A stretch of 64,000 bases of DNA from assembly GCF_013033965.1 (NCBI RefSeq), contig NZ_WQFE01000006.1, forward strand, positions 176,632 through 240,631. Direction: 5' to 3'. The stretch comes from Ruegeria atlantica. Its GTDB lineage: Bacteria; Pseudomonadota; Alphaproteobacteria; Rhodobacterales; Rhodobacteraceae. The notes beneath the pieces were generated by a model. The model saw only the letters and a program-made list of their open reading frames with translations. It ran no database searches and was not told the origin of the DNA. The translations under genes and the position numbers were made by a program. Shown piece after piece: positions 9,648-19,472 of the stretch (position 1 is its first letter; the number at the start of each line of letters is the position of its first letter).

Positions 9648-10886
9648 ATGCCCCAATACACGCGCTTACTAAATCCAATCCTGATCGTTGGATGTATCAT
9701 CATCACGGTCAGTTTTGCCGTGCGCGCATCTTTTGGTGTATTCCAGATACCTATTGCTGATGAGTTCGGCTGGTTGCGTACCGATTTTTCGATGGCCATC
9801 GCGATCCAGAACCTGGCGTGGGGCATTGGGCAGCCGATTTTCGGGGCCATCGCTGAAAAGGTCGGCGACAGACGCGCGATAATCCTTGGGGCGCTGACTT
9901 ATGCGGCGGGCATGGTTCTGTCGGCCTGGTCCGTCACCCCGTTTGAACATCAAATGTACGCATGGCTCGTGGGGTTTGGCATCGCTGGAACCGGGTTTGG
10001 TGTTGTGCTTGCGGTGGTCGGCCGGGCGTCATCTGACGAAAACCGCTCCATGTCGCTTGCGATCGTCACCGCAGCGGGCAGTTTTGGACAGGTTTTGGGA
10101 GCGCCAACCGCTGAATGGATGTTGAGCTTTTTGCCGTGGCAGCAGGTATTCATCGTATTTGCCATAGCGATTTTGGCACTGGTTCTGACACTGCCATTCA
10201 TGCGTGCCCCGCAGGCTGCCAGTAAGGCAGAAATCGAAGAGAGCATGAGTCAGATCCTGACCAAAGCCTTCCGCGATCCGTCGTATACGCTGATCTTCCT
10301 GGGCTTTTTCAGTTGCGGTTATCAGCTTGGTTTCATCACGGCCCATTTCCCCGCTTTTGTGACCGAGATGTGTGGCCCTATTCAACCCGGCGGCGTTTTG
10401 CATTCGATTGGCATCACAACCACCTCCGCCTTGGGGGCTGTTTCAATTTCATTGATTGGGCTGGCCAACATTGCGGGAACGTTGCTGGCGGGATGGGCCG
10501 GGAACCATTTTCCCAAAAAGTACCTGCTGGCCAGCGTCTATACCGCGCGCACGGTCGCAGCGGCAGCCTTCATTGTTTTTCCGATAACACCGCTGTCCGT
10601 TATCGTGTTTTCGCTGGTCATGGGCTCACTTTGGCTTGCCACCGTTCCCCTGACCTCGGGGCTGGTCGCGCATCTTTATGGCTTGCGTTACATGGGAACG
10701 CTGTACGGGATCATCTTTCTCAGCCACCAAGTCGGCAGTTTTCTTGGCGTTTGGCTGGGCGGGCGCATGTATGACCAATACGGCGACTACACCATGGTCT
10801 GGTGGATCGGTGTCGCAGTCGGAGCGTTCAGTGCGATCGTCCACCTGCCTATTCGCGAAAACAGTTCAGCAGCTGTCACCGCCTGA
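9648..10886 (+). CDS. MFS transporter
   Basis: A 412-residue 12-TM major facilitator beginning MPQYTRLLNPILIVGC, with GAGG about 6 nt upstream of the ATG. The early segment VRASFGVFQIPIADEFGW and the loop GAIAEKVGDRRAII resemble oxalate/monocarboxylate-type (OFA/MCT-like) carriers. The second half has the matching GLANIAGTLLAGWAGNHFPKKY loop. The substrate is unknown; a small organic acid is a guess from subfamily resemblance. It converges on the HAD gene with only one base between the stop codons, so read-through from either side would give antisense RNA. Confidence 0.85.
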   Translation: MPQYTRLLNPILIVGCIIITVSFAVRASFGVFQIPIADEFGWLRTDFSMAIAIQNLAWGIGQPIFGAIAEKVGDRRAIILGALTYAAGMVLSAWSVTPFEHQMYAWLVGFGIAGTGFGVVLAVVGRASSDENRSMSLAIVTAAGSFGQVLGAPTAEWMLSFLPWQQVFIVFAIAILALVLTLPFMRAPQAASKAEIEESMSQILTKAFRDPSYTLIFLGFFSCGYQLGFITAHFPAFVTEMCGPIQPGGVLHSIGITTTSALGAVSISLIGLANIAGTLLAGWAGNHFPKKYLLASVYTARTVAAAAFIVFPITPLSVIVFSLVMGSLWLATVPLTSGLVAHLYGLRYMGTLYGIIFLSHQVGSFLGVWLGGRMYDQYGDYTMVWWIGVAVGAFSAIVHLPIRENSSAAVTA

Positions 10887-10887
10887 G

Positions 10888-11508
10888 TTAGATGGCCTCT
10901 TCGGCGCTCAGCAAGCCCTCTTCCACCAGTCGATCGGCCCAGCCCTGCGGGCCGGTAAAGTGATGCGTTTGCCATCCACGGGCGCGCGCCGTATCGATGT
11001 TGTCGATCCGGTCGTCGGTAAACAAAAGCGCCTCGGGCGGCAGTCCACAATCCGTTTCGACCATTTCATAGATCGGGACATGCGGTTTGACGGTCTGCAT
11101 CCGTCCCGACACGTATTGTTTGTCGAATTCGTTGAGAAACGGGTAGATCGTGGTAGCATAGTCGAAGTTCTGCACACCGAAATTGGTCAACGCAAAAACC
11201 GGGACACCTTTGGCACGTAATGCCCGTTGCAGGCGAACCGAATGGGGGATTTCAGGCGCGGCCAGTTCGATCCACTTGTCGTGCCACATGCGGATCTCAT
11301 CCCGCCATTCCGGGTATTTCTCGGCCCAGTCATAAATCGTGTCGGTGAAGTGATGGCCCTGATCAACAAGATCATTCATCCCATGTAGATCAACTTCCGA
11401 GAACATTGCGCGACGGCGTTCTTCGCCAATGATCTTGTCATAATAGCGTTCGGGCTGCCATTCGATCAGAACGTTCCCGATATCAAAAACAACAGCTTTC
11501 ACCGACAT
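10888..11508 (-). CDS. HAD-family phosphatase, YihX-like
   Basis: A 206-residue HAD-superfamily hydrolase. The start at 11508 (MSVKAVVFDIGNVLIEW) places motif I at residues 6-15. It has D-x-G-N-V in place of the usual DxD, the same variation as in E. coli YihX-type phosphatases. Motif II is ALTNFG, motif III is the Lys in VKPHVPIYE, and motif IV is LLFTDDRIDNIDTA. It probably removes phosphate from a small sugar phosphate in the cytoplasm; the actual substrate is unknown. The longer open frame upstream lacks family resemblance and was left out. Confidence 0.88.
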   Translation of the reverse strand: MSVKAVVFDIGNVLIEWQPERYYDKIIGEERRRAMFSEVDLHGMNDLVDQGHHFTDTIYDWAEKYPEWRDEIRMWHDKWIELAAPEIPHSVRLQRALRAKGVPVFALTNFGVQNFDYATTIYPFLNEFDKQYVSGRMQTVKPHVPIYEMVETDCGLPPEALLFTDDRIDNIDTARARGWQTHHFTGPQGWADRLVEEGLLSAEEAI

Positions 11509-11613
11509 ATTCGTACCTGTTTGCAATTCTTTGGTTGGCCCAACTGAACCAAGTGCTGCGGCATTGTTCAAGACCAACCGCAGCGCGCAGCGCTGCTTGG
11601 CCCAATTGTCAAA

Positions 11614-11632
11614 GACGCATCTTTGATGCGTC
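11614..11632 (-). terminator. Stem-loop after the DUF188 gene
   Basis: A perfect 8-bp inverted repeat (GACGCATC, TTT loop, GATGCGTC on the + strand) begins 18 nt past the stop of the DUF188 gene. On the minus strand it is followed by TTTGACAATT, giving a short T stretch, so it is a plausible weak intrinsic terminator between that operon and the HAD gene. Confidence 0.5.
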
Positions 11633-11649
11633 GCTGGCAAGCGGGAGGG

Positions 11650-12105
11650 CTAACTTCGTTGCGCAGCTCTTAATTCGCGCTCCAAAGCGTCCAGAAATCG
11701 GGATCGGTCAGCTTTGCCGAAAGGTTTGCCACCGCCACCCGCGCCCAGCGGGTTGGCGGCGCGCAGGTCGGCCATCAGGTCGCGTATCGCCAGTTGCTGG
11801 CCAATATTGGCCGCGGTAAACGCCTCGCCATTGGGACGCAGAACCCGTGCCCCGGCTTCGACACACTTTGCGGCCAACGGGATGTCGGATGTCACCACAA
11901 CATCCCCTCGGCCACAGCGTTCCGCGATCCATTTGTCGGCCTCATCGGCCCCTTCGGACACGATGACAACCTGCACCAGTGGGTTGGCGGATGGCCGCAA
12001 GCCACCATTCGACACCAGAGCAATTGGCACCTTGTGTCGTGTGGCAACCCGTTCGGCCTCGGCCTTCACGGGGCAGGCATCGCCGTCGATATAGAGGGTC
12101 GTCAC
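11650..12105 (-). CDS. DUF188 (YaiI/YqxD) family protein
   Basis: A 151-residue protein with the family hallmark [15 protein letters not shown] at the N-terminus, followed by [20 protein letters not shown] and [19 protein letters not shown]188 has a PIN-like nuclease fold with conserved acidic residues, but its cellular function is not established. The start is GTG at 12105, whose bases overlap the sthA stop codon (GTGA). Translation is therefore likely coupled to sthA. No membrane segment or signal peptide is seen. Confidence 0.9.
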   Translation of the reverse strand: MTTLYIDGDACPVKAEAERVATRHKVPIALVSNGGLRPSANPLVQVVIVSEGADEADKWIAERCGRGDVVVTSDIPLAAKCVEAGARVLRPNGEAFTAANIGQQLAIRDLMADLRAANPLGAGGGGKPFGKADRSRFLDALERELRAAQRS

Positions 12106-13559
12106 GCCTTCTTGGCCTCTTTCTTGGCTGGATCAGCGGGCTTCTTGCGCACTTTAAACTCGTCCGGAATCGGCATCCGGTTAAAGGCGTCAAGGCCAGC
12201 GATTTTGTAGGCCTCGGCCAGCGTCGGATAGTTGAACGTGTTCTGCACGAAATAGTCCACTGTGCCTTTCAGGTTCAGAACTGCCTGCGCGATATGGATG
12301 AGCTCAGTCGCGCCTTCACCCACGATCTGAACGCCCAATACCCGGCGGGTTTTCAACGAGAATAGCATCTTCAACATGCCATGCTCCAAGCCCATGATGT
12401 GCCCGCGTGAGGTTTCGCGGAAACGCGCCACGCCCACTTCATAGGGGATGCCGCGCTCCTGCAATTCTTCCTCGGACATGCCGCAGGTTGAGATTTCGGG
12501 CACAGAATAGATGCCGTAGGGATACCATGGGCTTTCTGGCAGGGTAGGGGTGTCCAGTGCATGGCACGCAGCAACACGACCTTGCTGCAGCGACGTTGAG
12601 GCCAGCGACGGATGACCGATCACATCACCAGTCGCGTAAATGTGCGGAACCGCTGTTTGGTAGGTCTTGCGATCCACGTTGATCCGGTTGCGATGATCGG
12701 TCTCCAGACCGACGGCGCCGAGGTTTAATGCCGATGTGGCCCCCATACGTCCGGCGGCGAACAGCAACATCTCGGCCCGCACATGGCGCCCATTTTCAAG
12801 GGTCACTTCGACGTGGCCACCGGCGTCTTCGATTTTTTCAACCGCGGAGCCCAGGCGCAGGTCCACGCCGTTTTCGCGGATCTGGTGGGTGAAATCATGG
12901 ATCAATCGGCTGTCGATGAAATCAAGGAAGGTTTCGCGCGGTTCGATCAGCGTCACCCGAACGTCCAGAGCCGAGAACATGGTGGCATATTCCACGCCGA
13001 TCACGCCTGCACCGATCACAACCAGTGAACGTGGTATCTCTGCCATCTCCAGGAAGTCGTCGCCATCCACTACGGTTTTGCCGTTAAAGGGGACGTAATC
13101 AGGCCGGTAAGTTTTGGTTCCGGTGGCGATCAGGAACTTCGCCGCGGTCAGACGTGTGGTTTCACCGGCGTCTGTCGCGACCTCAATCTCGTGCGGGCCA
13201 ACGAATTTGGCCAACCCGTTCATCGTCTCTACATGGTTGCGGTTGAACTGGTGTTCCAGCACATCAACCTCGTGGTCCAGCGTCATATGCAGACGTGCCT
13301 TGAGGTCTTCGGCCCGGATCTGGTCTTTGACCCGGTACGAGCGACCGTAAAAGCTGCGTTCGCGCCAGCCGGACAGGTTCAGCACCGTTTCGCGCAGGGT
13401 CTTTGACGGGATCGTGCCGGTGTGGACGGACACGCCGCCAAACCGGTCCTTGCGATCAATGACCAGAACACGCCGTTTCAGTTTGCCTGCCTGAATGGCG
13501 GCCGATCGGCCCGAAGGGCCGGACCCGATGATGATCAGGTCATAGTCGTATTTGCTCAT
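12102..13559 (-). CDS. sthA: Soluble (Si-specific) NAD(P)+ transhydrogenase
   Basis: A 485-residue flavoprotein of the class I pyridine-nucleotide disulfide oxidoreductases. SthA moves hydride between NADPH and NAD+ in the cytoplasm. The FAD-binding GxGxxG is at residues 12-17 (IIIGSGPSG). The usual redox-active CxxxxC is replaced by [11 protein letters not shown], which is what separates SthA from lipoamide dehydrogenase and glutathione reductase. The NAD(P) motif [10 protein letters not shown], the second FAD loop [14 protein letters not shown] and a dimerisation domain follow. A Lys/Ala-rich tail ([15 protein letters not shown]) is an extra. It lies 3 nt after fghA and overlaps the DUF188 gene. 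Confidence 0.95.
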   Translation of the reverse strand: MSKYDYDLIIIGSGPSGRSAAIQAGKLKRRVLVIDRKDRFGGVSVHTGTIPSKTLRETVLNLSGWRERSFYGRSYRVKDQIRAEDLKARLHMTLDHEVDVLEHQFNRNHVETMNGLAKFVGPHEIEVATDAGETTRLTAAKFLIATGTKTYRPDYVPFNGKTVVDGDDFLEMAEIPRSLVVIGAGVIGVEYATMFSALDVRVTLIEPRETFLDFIDSRLIHDFTHQIRENGVDLRLGSAVEKIEDAGGHVEVTLENGRHVRAEMLLFAAGRMGATSALNLGAVGLETDHRNRINVDRKTYQTAVPHIYATGDVIGHPSLASTSLQQGRVAACHALDTPTLPESPWYPYGIYSVPEISTCGMSEEELQERGIPYEVGVARFRETSRGHIMGLEHGMLKMLFSLKTRRVLGVQIVGEGATELIHIAQAVLNLKGTVDYFVQNTFNYPTLAEAYKIAGLDAFNRMPIPDEFKVRKKPADPAKKEAKKA

Positions 13560-13562
13560 ACC

Positions 13563-14396
13563 TCAGTCTCCGTACAGCGCCTCGGCGTGGAAGGTGATGT
13601 GGTCTTCCATGAAGGTCGACACAAAGAAGTACGAGTGGTCATACCCAGGCTGCAGACGGAATATCGCTTGCTGACGACGCTCGGCAATCGCCTGCGCCAA
13701 AGCTTCAGGACGCAGCAGATCGATGAACTGGTCACTGGCTCCGGTGTCGATCAGGATCGGGCCGTCAAAACCTTTTTCCCTCATCAATACCGAAGCGTCA
13801 TGAGTGTCCCAAACGGACTGATCATCGCCCAGATAAGCGCTAAGTTGCTTGCGGCCCCAATCCGCGCCGGTCGGGTTCGAGATTGGTGCAAAGGCGGACA
13901 CCGACCGGAAGCGCCCGGGCAGGTTCATGGCCATCGTCAGCGCGCCGTGCCCTCCCATGGAATGTCCGGTGATTGCTTGACGATCCCCGTCAATTGCGAA
14001 GTTTTCGATCAGAAACGCGGGCAATTCTTCGGCCACGTAATTCCACATATTAAAATGCGGGGCCCATGGTTTTTGCGTGGCATTCACATAGAACCCAGCA
14101 CCCTGGCCCAGATCGTAATCTTCGTGATCGGCAACACCTTCCCCGCGTGGCGAGGTGTCAGGAAACACTACCGCAATGCCTTGTTCAGCTGCCCAGGCCT
14201 GCGCGCCTGCTTTGGTCATCGCGTTTTCGTGGGTACAGGTCAGACCCGACAGATACCACAAAATCGGAACAGGCCCGTCCTTGGCTTCGGCCGGTAGGAA
14301 CAGGCCAAAGGTCATGTCGCATTGGCACGCGGCCGAGGCGTGGCGGTAGACGCCCTGAACGCCTCCGAAGCAAGCATTTTCCGAAAGGGTTTCCAT
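13563..14396 (-). CDS. fghA: S-formylglutathione hydrolase
   Basis: A 277-residue alpha/beta hydrolase of the esterase D family. It hydrolyses S-formylglutathione to formate and glutathione, the last step of glutathione-dependent formaldehyde oxidation. The nucleophile elbow is GHSMGGHGA (Ser near 149), the Asp is in ILIDTGASDQF and the His in GYDHSYFF. It also has the family signature LSGLTCTHENAMTKAGAQ. The gene sits 3 nt upstream of sthA, so NAD(P)H balance and formaldehyde removal appear to be co-expressed. The class III alcohol dehydrogenase partner (AdhC/FlhA) is not in this window. Confidence 0.95.
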   Translation of the reverse strand: METLSENACFGGVQGVYRHASAACQCDMTFGLFLPAEAKDGPVPILWYLSGLTCTHENAMTKAGAQAWAAEQGIAVVFPDTSPRGEGVADHEDYDLGQGAGFYVNATQKPWAPHFNMWNYVAEELPAFLIENFAIDGDRQAITGHSMGGHGALTMAMNLPGRFRSVSAFAPISNPTGADWGRKQLSAYLGDDQSVWDTHDASVLMREKGFDGPILIDTGASDQFIDLLRPEALAQAIAERRQQAIFRLQPGYDHSYFFVSTFMEDHITFHAEALYGD

Positions 14397-14497
14397 TTGG
14401 TTCTATCCTTACGTTGGGTTTGCGCTATGGCTACCGCTACACGACCCATACGTAAAGGCTGAGTGACTTTGGCGGGTCATTTTTCATATTGCTGACG

Positions 14498-15427
14498 TCA
14501 GGGTGTTCCCACCCAGGCAATGACCAATGGAACCGTCAGGATGCTGGCCGCTGTGGATAACAAAATCGCCGCAGACGCCCTGTGCGGGGCCACGCCGTAG
14601 TGCGCGGCTAGCATATAGACGTTACCCGCAACCGGCAGGGCCGCCGCAGCAATGGCAACGGATGCGGGAAACGCGGCGACGGGCAAAACCCAAAGAAGTG
14701 CGACGGCTACACATGCGGGGTGAATGACCAGTTTGCAAAAACTCAACCAGCCCGCGATATGCACACGTTCGGCGGATTTACTGGCCAGCGAGGCGCCTAT
14801 CGCGAACAATGCACCGGGGGTTGCCGCCCCGCCCAGAATTGTCAGGAAGTCATTCAATGGCGCGGGGACGGGGATCCGCAATGCGGACCACAGCAATCCT
14901 GCCGAGATCGAGACAATCATTGGGTTCTTCAGCAGACCGATACCGATCAGGCGGAAAGTTGCAGGTTTCAATCGCCCGTCACGCCCTCCGTTGATCAGAA
15001 TGACGATCAGCGATGAAAACACCACCAGATCGACCGTCAGAACCAACATGACCGGACCAATGGCGGCTTCGGTAAACAGCAGCGCCAGCATGGGTAGGCC
15101 CAGAAAGCCGACATTGCCAATGGCCGCGCATTGCGCCTCGACCGCGGCGGTCGGAACGTCGAGCCGCCGCATCCATGCGACAACAGTTGCCAGCGCATAT
15201 ACAGCAGCGGTTCCCATCAAATATCCAACGACCAGCCTTGCATTGAAAATTTCGGCAAAGGGCAGGGTGGCGGCAAAGCGGAACAACATGGCCGACAGTG
15301 CAAAATAAAAAACAAATTTCGTCAGATAAGCGGTTGCTTCTTCCGAGAAAAACCGACTGCGCCCGGCCCAGTATCCCAAGCCGATGATTGCGAAGAAGGG
15401 CAGGGTGCGCAGGAAGATTTCGACCAT
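14498..15427 (-). CDS. AEC family transporter
   Basis: A 309-residue membrane protein with about ten hydrophobic segments, matching the auxin efflux carrier (AEC) family. Recognisable stretches are FFAIIGLGYWAGR at the N-terminus, GNVGFLGLPMLALLF in the middle, and KLVIHPACVAVALLW and ALPVAGNVYMLAAHYG in the second half. Bacterial AEC carriers move small organic acids such as malate or malonate; the substrate is not determined here. The ATG at 15427 is preferred over a TTG six bases upstream. It is divergent from the TetR gene at 15633, which could regulate it. Confidence 0.88.
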   Translation of the reverse strand: MVEIFLRTLPFFAIIGLGYWAGRSRFFSEEATAYLTKFVFYFALSAMLFRFAATLPFAEIFNARLVVGYLMGTAAVYALATVVAWMRRLDVPTAAVEAQCAAIGNVGFLGLPMLALLFTEAAIGPVMLVLTVDLVVFSSLIVILINGGRDGRLKPATFRLIGIGLLKNPMIVSISAGLLWSALRIPVPAPLNDFLTILGGAATPGALFAIGASLASKSAERVHIAGWLSFCKLVIHPACVAVALLWVLPVAAFPASVAIAAAALPVAGNVYMLAAHYGVAPHRASAAILLSTAASILTVPLVIAWVGTP

Positions 15428-15585
15428 GGGCAAATTGGTAACACGGATGACGCCAGCTGCAAGCCATGTCCGACCGTTTGTGGCCTTTACTGTCTTTCGG
15501 TGCCACCAAGCTTAACTTGCCGGTCGCAAACCTAACGTCACGTGTGTTGCCAGGTGCCTGCAATTTGTGCGAATTGTTGTGTCTG

Positions 15586-15597
15586 AACTGAACAGTT
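15586..15597. promoter_or_regulatory. Candidate TetR operator (AACTG-AA-CAGTT)
   Basis: A 12-bp inverted repeat, AACTGAACAGTT, lies 36 nt before the TetR start in the divergent region between the AEC transporter and TetR genes. TetR-family regulators commonly bind short palindromes overlapping their own promoters. The placement and symmetry fit; the assignment is inference. Confidence 0.4.
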
Positions 15598-15632
15598 TAT
15601 AAATTGTCACCCACACGACCCAAGGAGAGCAC

Positions 15633-16250
15633 ATGACCGAAGCAGCCGCCATCCTGCGTACAGGCCGAAAATTTGATCAGGTCCTGCGCGGAGCCCGAGA
15701 GGTTTTCATGGCGGATGGTTTCGAAGGTGCAAGCGTCGACGACATCGCGCGCGCTGCGGGGGTGTCCAAGGCGACGCTGTACAGCTATTTCCCGGACAAA
15801 CGCCTGCTGTTCATGGAAGTGGCTCAAGTCGAGTGCAGGCGCATGGCGGAAAACGTCGTTGCGATGGTCGACGACTGCAAACCGGCGCGCGAAGTTCTGA
15901 CAATCGCTGCGACAGAACTGACGGCCTTTCTGGTCTCGGATTTCTCGCAACAGATGTTTCGTATCTGCATTGCGGAACGTGACAGATTTCCGGAGCTGGG
16001 CCAAACATTCTACGAAGCCGGGCCACAGAACGGTCAACGCCAGATGGTCGAATATCTGGAGAAGGCAGTCAAAAAGGGTGAGCTGGCCATCGACGATCTG
16101 CAATTGGCGGCGGAACAGTTCAGCGAGCTTTGCAAGGTTCGGATTTGGACCCGTGCCGCCATCGGTGTCCAAAAAAACTTTTCTCAGGAAGAGGTCGATG
16201 AGATTGCGCTGCAGGCCGTTGATATGTTCATGGCCCGATACGGCGTCTGA
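15633..16250 (+). CDS. TetR/AcrR family transcriptional regulator
   Basis: A 205-residue protein with an AAGGAG ribosome-binding site just before its ATG. The N-terminal helix-turn-helix occupies about residues 18-65: ILRTGRKFDQVLRGAREVF, then ASVDDIARAAGVSKATLYSYFPDK, a textbook TetR DNA-binding segment. The C-terminal part (TELTAFLVSDFSQQMFRICIAER...FPELGQ) resembles the AcrR-like C-terminal ligand domain often seen in Rhodobacteraceae. It probably represses a nearby operon, the divergent AEC gene being the closest candidate. The ligand is unknown. Confidence 0.9.
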   Translation: MTEAAAILRTGRKFDQVLRGAREVFMADGFEGASVDDIARAAGVSKATLYSYFPDKRLLFMEVAQVECRRMAENVVAMVDDCKPAREVLTIAATELTAFLVSDFSQQMFRICIAERDRFPELGQTFYEAGPQNGQRQMVEYLEKAVKKGELAIDDLQLAAEQFSELCKVRIWTRAAIGVQKNFSQEEVDEIALQAVDMFMARYGV

Positions 16251-16286
16251 CCAACTAATTTAAAACCTAAGCGAAAGTGCGAAATA

Positions 16287-16312
16287 CCCGCACCCGGTTA
16301 ACCGGATGCGGG
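16287..16312. terminator. Bidirectional hairpin between tetR and the secretion operon
   Basis: CCCGCA-C-CCGGTT is followed directly by AACCGG-A-TGCGGG: 12 paired positions with a single C-A mismatch and the TTAA centre forming the loop. It lies between the convergent TetR and HlyD genes. On the minus strand it is followed by a moderately T-rich run, so it could stop both transcripts. Confidence 0.6.
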
Positions 16313-16321
16313 CGAAACAAA

Positions 16322-17692
16322 TCACTCGATAAAAGTCTTGGCCAGCCGGTCACTGATCGGCTGCGACAAGTAGCTAATGACTGCGCGCTCACCGGTATTC
16401 ACGAACAGATCCGCAGGCATTCCAGGCACCAGTTCCAAAGCGGCCACTTCGGTAGGTTGATCGGCATCCAGTTTCACCCGCGCTTTGTAGTAGGGTTCGC
16501 CAGTGCGGTCGTCCTCTAGCGCGTCTGCCGAGATGTCAAAAATCCGACCGCTGGCTTCGGGCACATCCGTCTGCGTAAAAGCCGACAGGCGAATGCGCGT
16601 TGCCTGACCGATCTGCAGCTTATCGATATCGGCGGTTTTTATCCGCGCTTCGACGATCAGGGCCTGATTGGCGGGAACAATATCCATCATGGACTCTCCG
16701 GGGCGAATAACGCCGCCGGTCGTGGATACGGACAGATTGACGACCCGCCCGCTGGCCGGGGCCAGGACTTGTGTCCGTTTCAACCGGTCTGATGCGCCCA
16801 TGTATTGCGAGCGGATCAGATCAAGCTGAGCATCCACGACCGCAAGCTCTCCGGCGATCACTTCGTCGCGTAGCTTTTGCTGGCTGATCAGGGACAGTTG
16901 CAATTCCTGCACTTGATCTTCGGCCTGTGCGATCTGCGTGCGAAGCGACGCATCGACACCGCCCAGTCGTTCCATTTCGATCTGGCGCGCGCTGACACGA
17001 GTGGCGGCGACCAACCCTTTGTCCAGCAGTGACTTCAGATTTGACAGCTCATCCTGAGTGATGTCGATCTGATTTTGCGTGGAGTTGCGTTGTTCATTCA
17101 GGCCCGCAATCTGGTTGCGCAGTCCCTGAATGCGCTGGTCGGTGATCTGGGCCTCGGTCTGACGGGCACGGGCTTCAGCGTCGAACAGTTGTTTCTGCGT
17201 CAGATAGGGCGACAGCCAGTGCAGCCGCTCCATCCCATCGCTGAACCCAGCCAAAGCAGTTGGTTCGTCAAAACCGTCCGAACCGTTGATTTGCGCCAGC
17301 AGACGGGCGCGACGTACTGACAACTCGCCTAACTGGCTGCCCAGAACACTCAGATCTACGTCGATCTCCGAGCTGTCCAGCCGCACGAGTGGCTGACCAA
17401 CCTGAACGAATTCTCCATCCGTGACCAGGATCGAGTCGATAATGCCTCCATCCAGATGCTCAACGGTTTTGCGATCTCCTTCCACCACAAAGGATGCTGG
17501 CGCGACCACCGCCCCATCCAATTTCGAGGCGAAGGCCCAATATATGCTGCCACCAACGAAGGCCATCAGAGTAAACAATCCGAACAGCACATAGCGTTTG
17601 ATGCCAGATGTCTCGGCGGTGATGTCCAGAACCTGCCCATCGTGGACAACAAGCGTGTTGTTAGAGTGCGAGCGTTTCATCAACTGGGTCAT
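16322..17692 (-). CDS. Type I secretion periplasmic adaptor (HlyD/PrtE family)
   Basis: A 456-residue membrane fusion protein. It has one N-terminal transmembrane helix (YVLFGLFTLMAFVGGSIYWAF, about 32-52) followed by a lipoyl/barrel-sandwich half (VVEGDRKTVEHLDGGIIDSI, typical of the PrtE/HlyD adaptor). A long alpha-hairpin with heptad patterns spans about 120-300, then LAPASGRVVNLSVSTTGGVIRPGE and a beta-barrel C-terminus ending FVNTGERAVISYLSQPI. It should bridge the inner-membrane ABC exporter to an outer-membrane TolC-like channel, which is not encoded here. Its start overlaps the exporter stop by 4 nt. The likely substrate is the 1239-aa protein encoded first in the operon. Confidence 0.93.
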   Translation of the reverse strand: MTQLMKRSHSNNTLVVHDGQVLDITAETSGIKRYVLFGLFTLMAFVGGSIYWAFASKLDGAVVAPASFVVEGDRKTVEHLDGGIIDSILVTDGEFVQVGQPLVRLDSSEIDVDLSVLGSQLGELSVRRARLLAQINGSDGFDEPTALAGFSDGMERLHWLSPYLTQKQLFDAEARARQTEAQITDQRIQGLRNQIAGLNEQRNSTQNQIDITQDELSNLKSLLDKGLVAATRVSARQIEMERLGGVDASLRTQIAQAEDQVQELQLSLISQQKLRDEVIAGELAVVDAQLDLIRSQYMGASDRLKRTQVLAPASGRVVNLSVSTTGGVIRPGESMMDIVPANQALIVEARIKTADIDKLQIGQATRIRLSAFTQTDVPEASGRIFDISADALEDDRTGEPYYKARVKLDADQPTEVAALELVPGMPADLFVNTGERAVISYLSQPISDRLAKTFIE

Positions 17693-19446
17693 TGGGTGGC
17701 TCCGCTGATCTGAGTTGCATTGACAGGGCGCGCTGCGGGTTCCTTCGCCCCGGATTGGGTGGGATTGTCCAAGACGTTCCGACGATTGACCTTCAGGACG
17801 TCCTCCTTATCCCCGAACTGTGTTTGGGTGCCGTTTCGCAGGACCATTACTTTGTTGGCAGCCTGCAGCGTGGCCGGGCGGTGGGTCATGACGATGCAGA
17901 TTGCGCCGCGGGACTGCGCCGCCGTGATCGCATCGCGCAAGGCCTGTTCGCCTTCGGCATCCAGATCCGAATTCGGCTCGTCCAAGATCAGTACAAACGG
18001 ATCGCCATACAGCGCGCGGGCCAGAGCCAGCCGTTGACGTTGACCACCGGACAGAAAGAACCCGCGACCGATGCGTGTTTCGTAACCATCGGGCAGGGCG
18101 CTGATCATCTCGTGTACACCGGCCTCGCGGGCGGAACGCAGCACTTCGGCATCATCGATGGCGACCGAGAAACGCCCGATGTTCTCGCGGATCGTGCCAT
18201 CGAACAGTTCGACATCCTGTGGCAGATACCCGATCTGCTTGCCCAGATCCTCATGGTTCCATTTTGATATCGGGCTTCCGTCCAGCAAAACTTCGCCGCG
18301 TTGGGGATGCCAGATACCGGCCATCATCTTACCCAAAGTGGTCTTGCCGGAACCGCTGTGTCCGATAATCGCCAACACGTCTCCGGCCTCCAGACCAAAA
18401 TCGATTTGGCGGAGCGAGGCGTTTACGGCGCGCGGGGGTCCTGCCTGCGCAATCTTGACGTCCAGGGATTTGAACGCACGCGGCAGGTGCAGGTTGGGTG
18501 GGGTTTCGGCAAACTCTTCGGTCAGTTTTGCCAGCTTGGAATAAGATCCACGCGCGGCCAGAAAGCTGCGCCACTGACCGATCAATTGGTCGATTGGGGC
18601 CAGTGCGCGGGCCAGAACGATAGTTGCCGCGATCATAACACCAGCGGTCGACTCTCCGGTGATAGCAAGGGCCGCCCCTAGACCAAGAATGGCCGACTGC
18701 AATCCCATCCGAACGGTCTTGGACACGACTGAAAAACTGGCAACCCGGTCTGCGGCGCGGGTTTTGTGCTGATGGGCCTCGGCCTGCAGCGAAGTCCAAC
18801 GCCGCAATAGGTCGGATTTCATACCCAGCGCATGAACCAGTTCGGCATTCCTGTCACCGGTAGCGAACAACGCATCCGAGCGACCGCGGGCTTGCGAAGC
18901 TGACTGCATCGGTTCCCGCGCGCGGGCGTTGTTGATCAGGGCCATGATCGTCAGTGTGACGGCTCCGGCCAACCCGAGCAGGCCCAGATAGGGGTGAAGG
19001 GCATAAAGGACCAGCAAATAGAGCGGGATCCACGGAGCGTCAAAGAACGCGGTCAGTGTGGTTCCCGAGATGAATTCGCGAAAGCCGTTCACGTCTTCGA
19101 CAAGGTTTTCGCCGGCCTCGCTTTCACCCTGAACGCGGCGGCGCATCGCAGCGCCAAGGACCGGAGCGCCAACGTTCAGTTCGAAGCGGGCGGCCAGACG
19201 TCCTAAAATGCGCATGCGCATCAGGTCAAGGCAGGCAACCACGACGAAAACACCCGCCAGCAAAGCGGTCAGTGCCACAAGGGTGTCGACATTCTGGCTG
19301 GTCAGGACGCGGTCATAGACCTGCAGCATATACAGTGGACCGGCCAGCATAAGAAGGTTCAGAAACAAGCTAAAGAAGGCAACTGCGACAAATCCTTTGC
19401 GCAGAGACCCCCAGGCGGATTTCACGGGATTGGCTTTCTGGAACAT
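17689..19446 (-). CDS. Type I secretion ABC exporter (PrtD/LapB-like, no peptidase domain)
   Basis: A 585-residue fused permease-ATPase. Six transmembrane helices occupy about residues 15-300. The C-terminal NBD has intact motifs: Walker A IIGHSGSGKTTLGK (about 365), Q-loop YLPQDVELFDGTI, signature LSGGQRQRLALARAL and Walker B VLILDEPNSDLD. The lack of an N-terminal C39-like domain places it with PrtD-type exporters that move RTX proteins carrying uncleaved C-terminal signals. ATG at 19446 is chosen (a GTG precedes it directly), with GGAAAGGG about 8 nt upstream. It follows the large RTX/CHRD gene by 59 nt and overlaps the adaptor gene. Confidence 0.94.
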   Translation of the reverse strand: MFQKANPVKSAWGSLRKGFVAVAFFSLFLNLLMLAGPLYMLQVYDRVLTSQNVDTLVALTALLAGVFVVVACLDLMRMRILGRLAARFELNVGAPVLGAAMRRRVQGESEAGENLVEDVNGFREFISGTTLTAFFDAPWIPLYLLVLYALHPYLGLLGLAGAVTLTIMALINNARAREPMQSASQARGRSDALFATGDRNAELVHALGMKSDLLRRWTSLQAEAHQHKTRAADRVASFSVVSKTVRMGLQSAILGLGAALAITGESTAGVMIAATIVLARALAPIDQLIGQWRSFLAARGSYSKLAKLTEEFAETPPNLHLPRAFKSLDVKIAQAGPPRAVNASLRQIDFGLEAGDVLAIIGHSGSGKTTLGKMMAGIWHPQRGEVLLDGSPISKWNHEDLGKQIGYLPQDVELFDGTIRENIGRFSVAIDDAEVLRSAREAGVHEMISALPDGYETRIGRGFFLSGGQRQRLALARALYGDPFVLILDEPNSDLDAEGEQALRDAITAAQSRGAICIVMTHRPATLQAANKVMVLRNGTQTQFGDKEDVLKVNRRNVLDNPTQSGAKEPAARPVNATQISGATQ

Positions 19447-19472
19447 CACGGAACCCTTTCCGGTTTGACAAA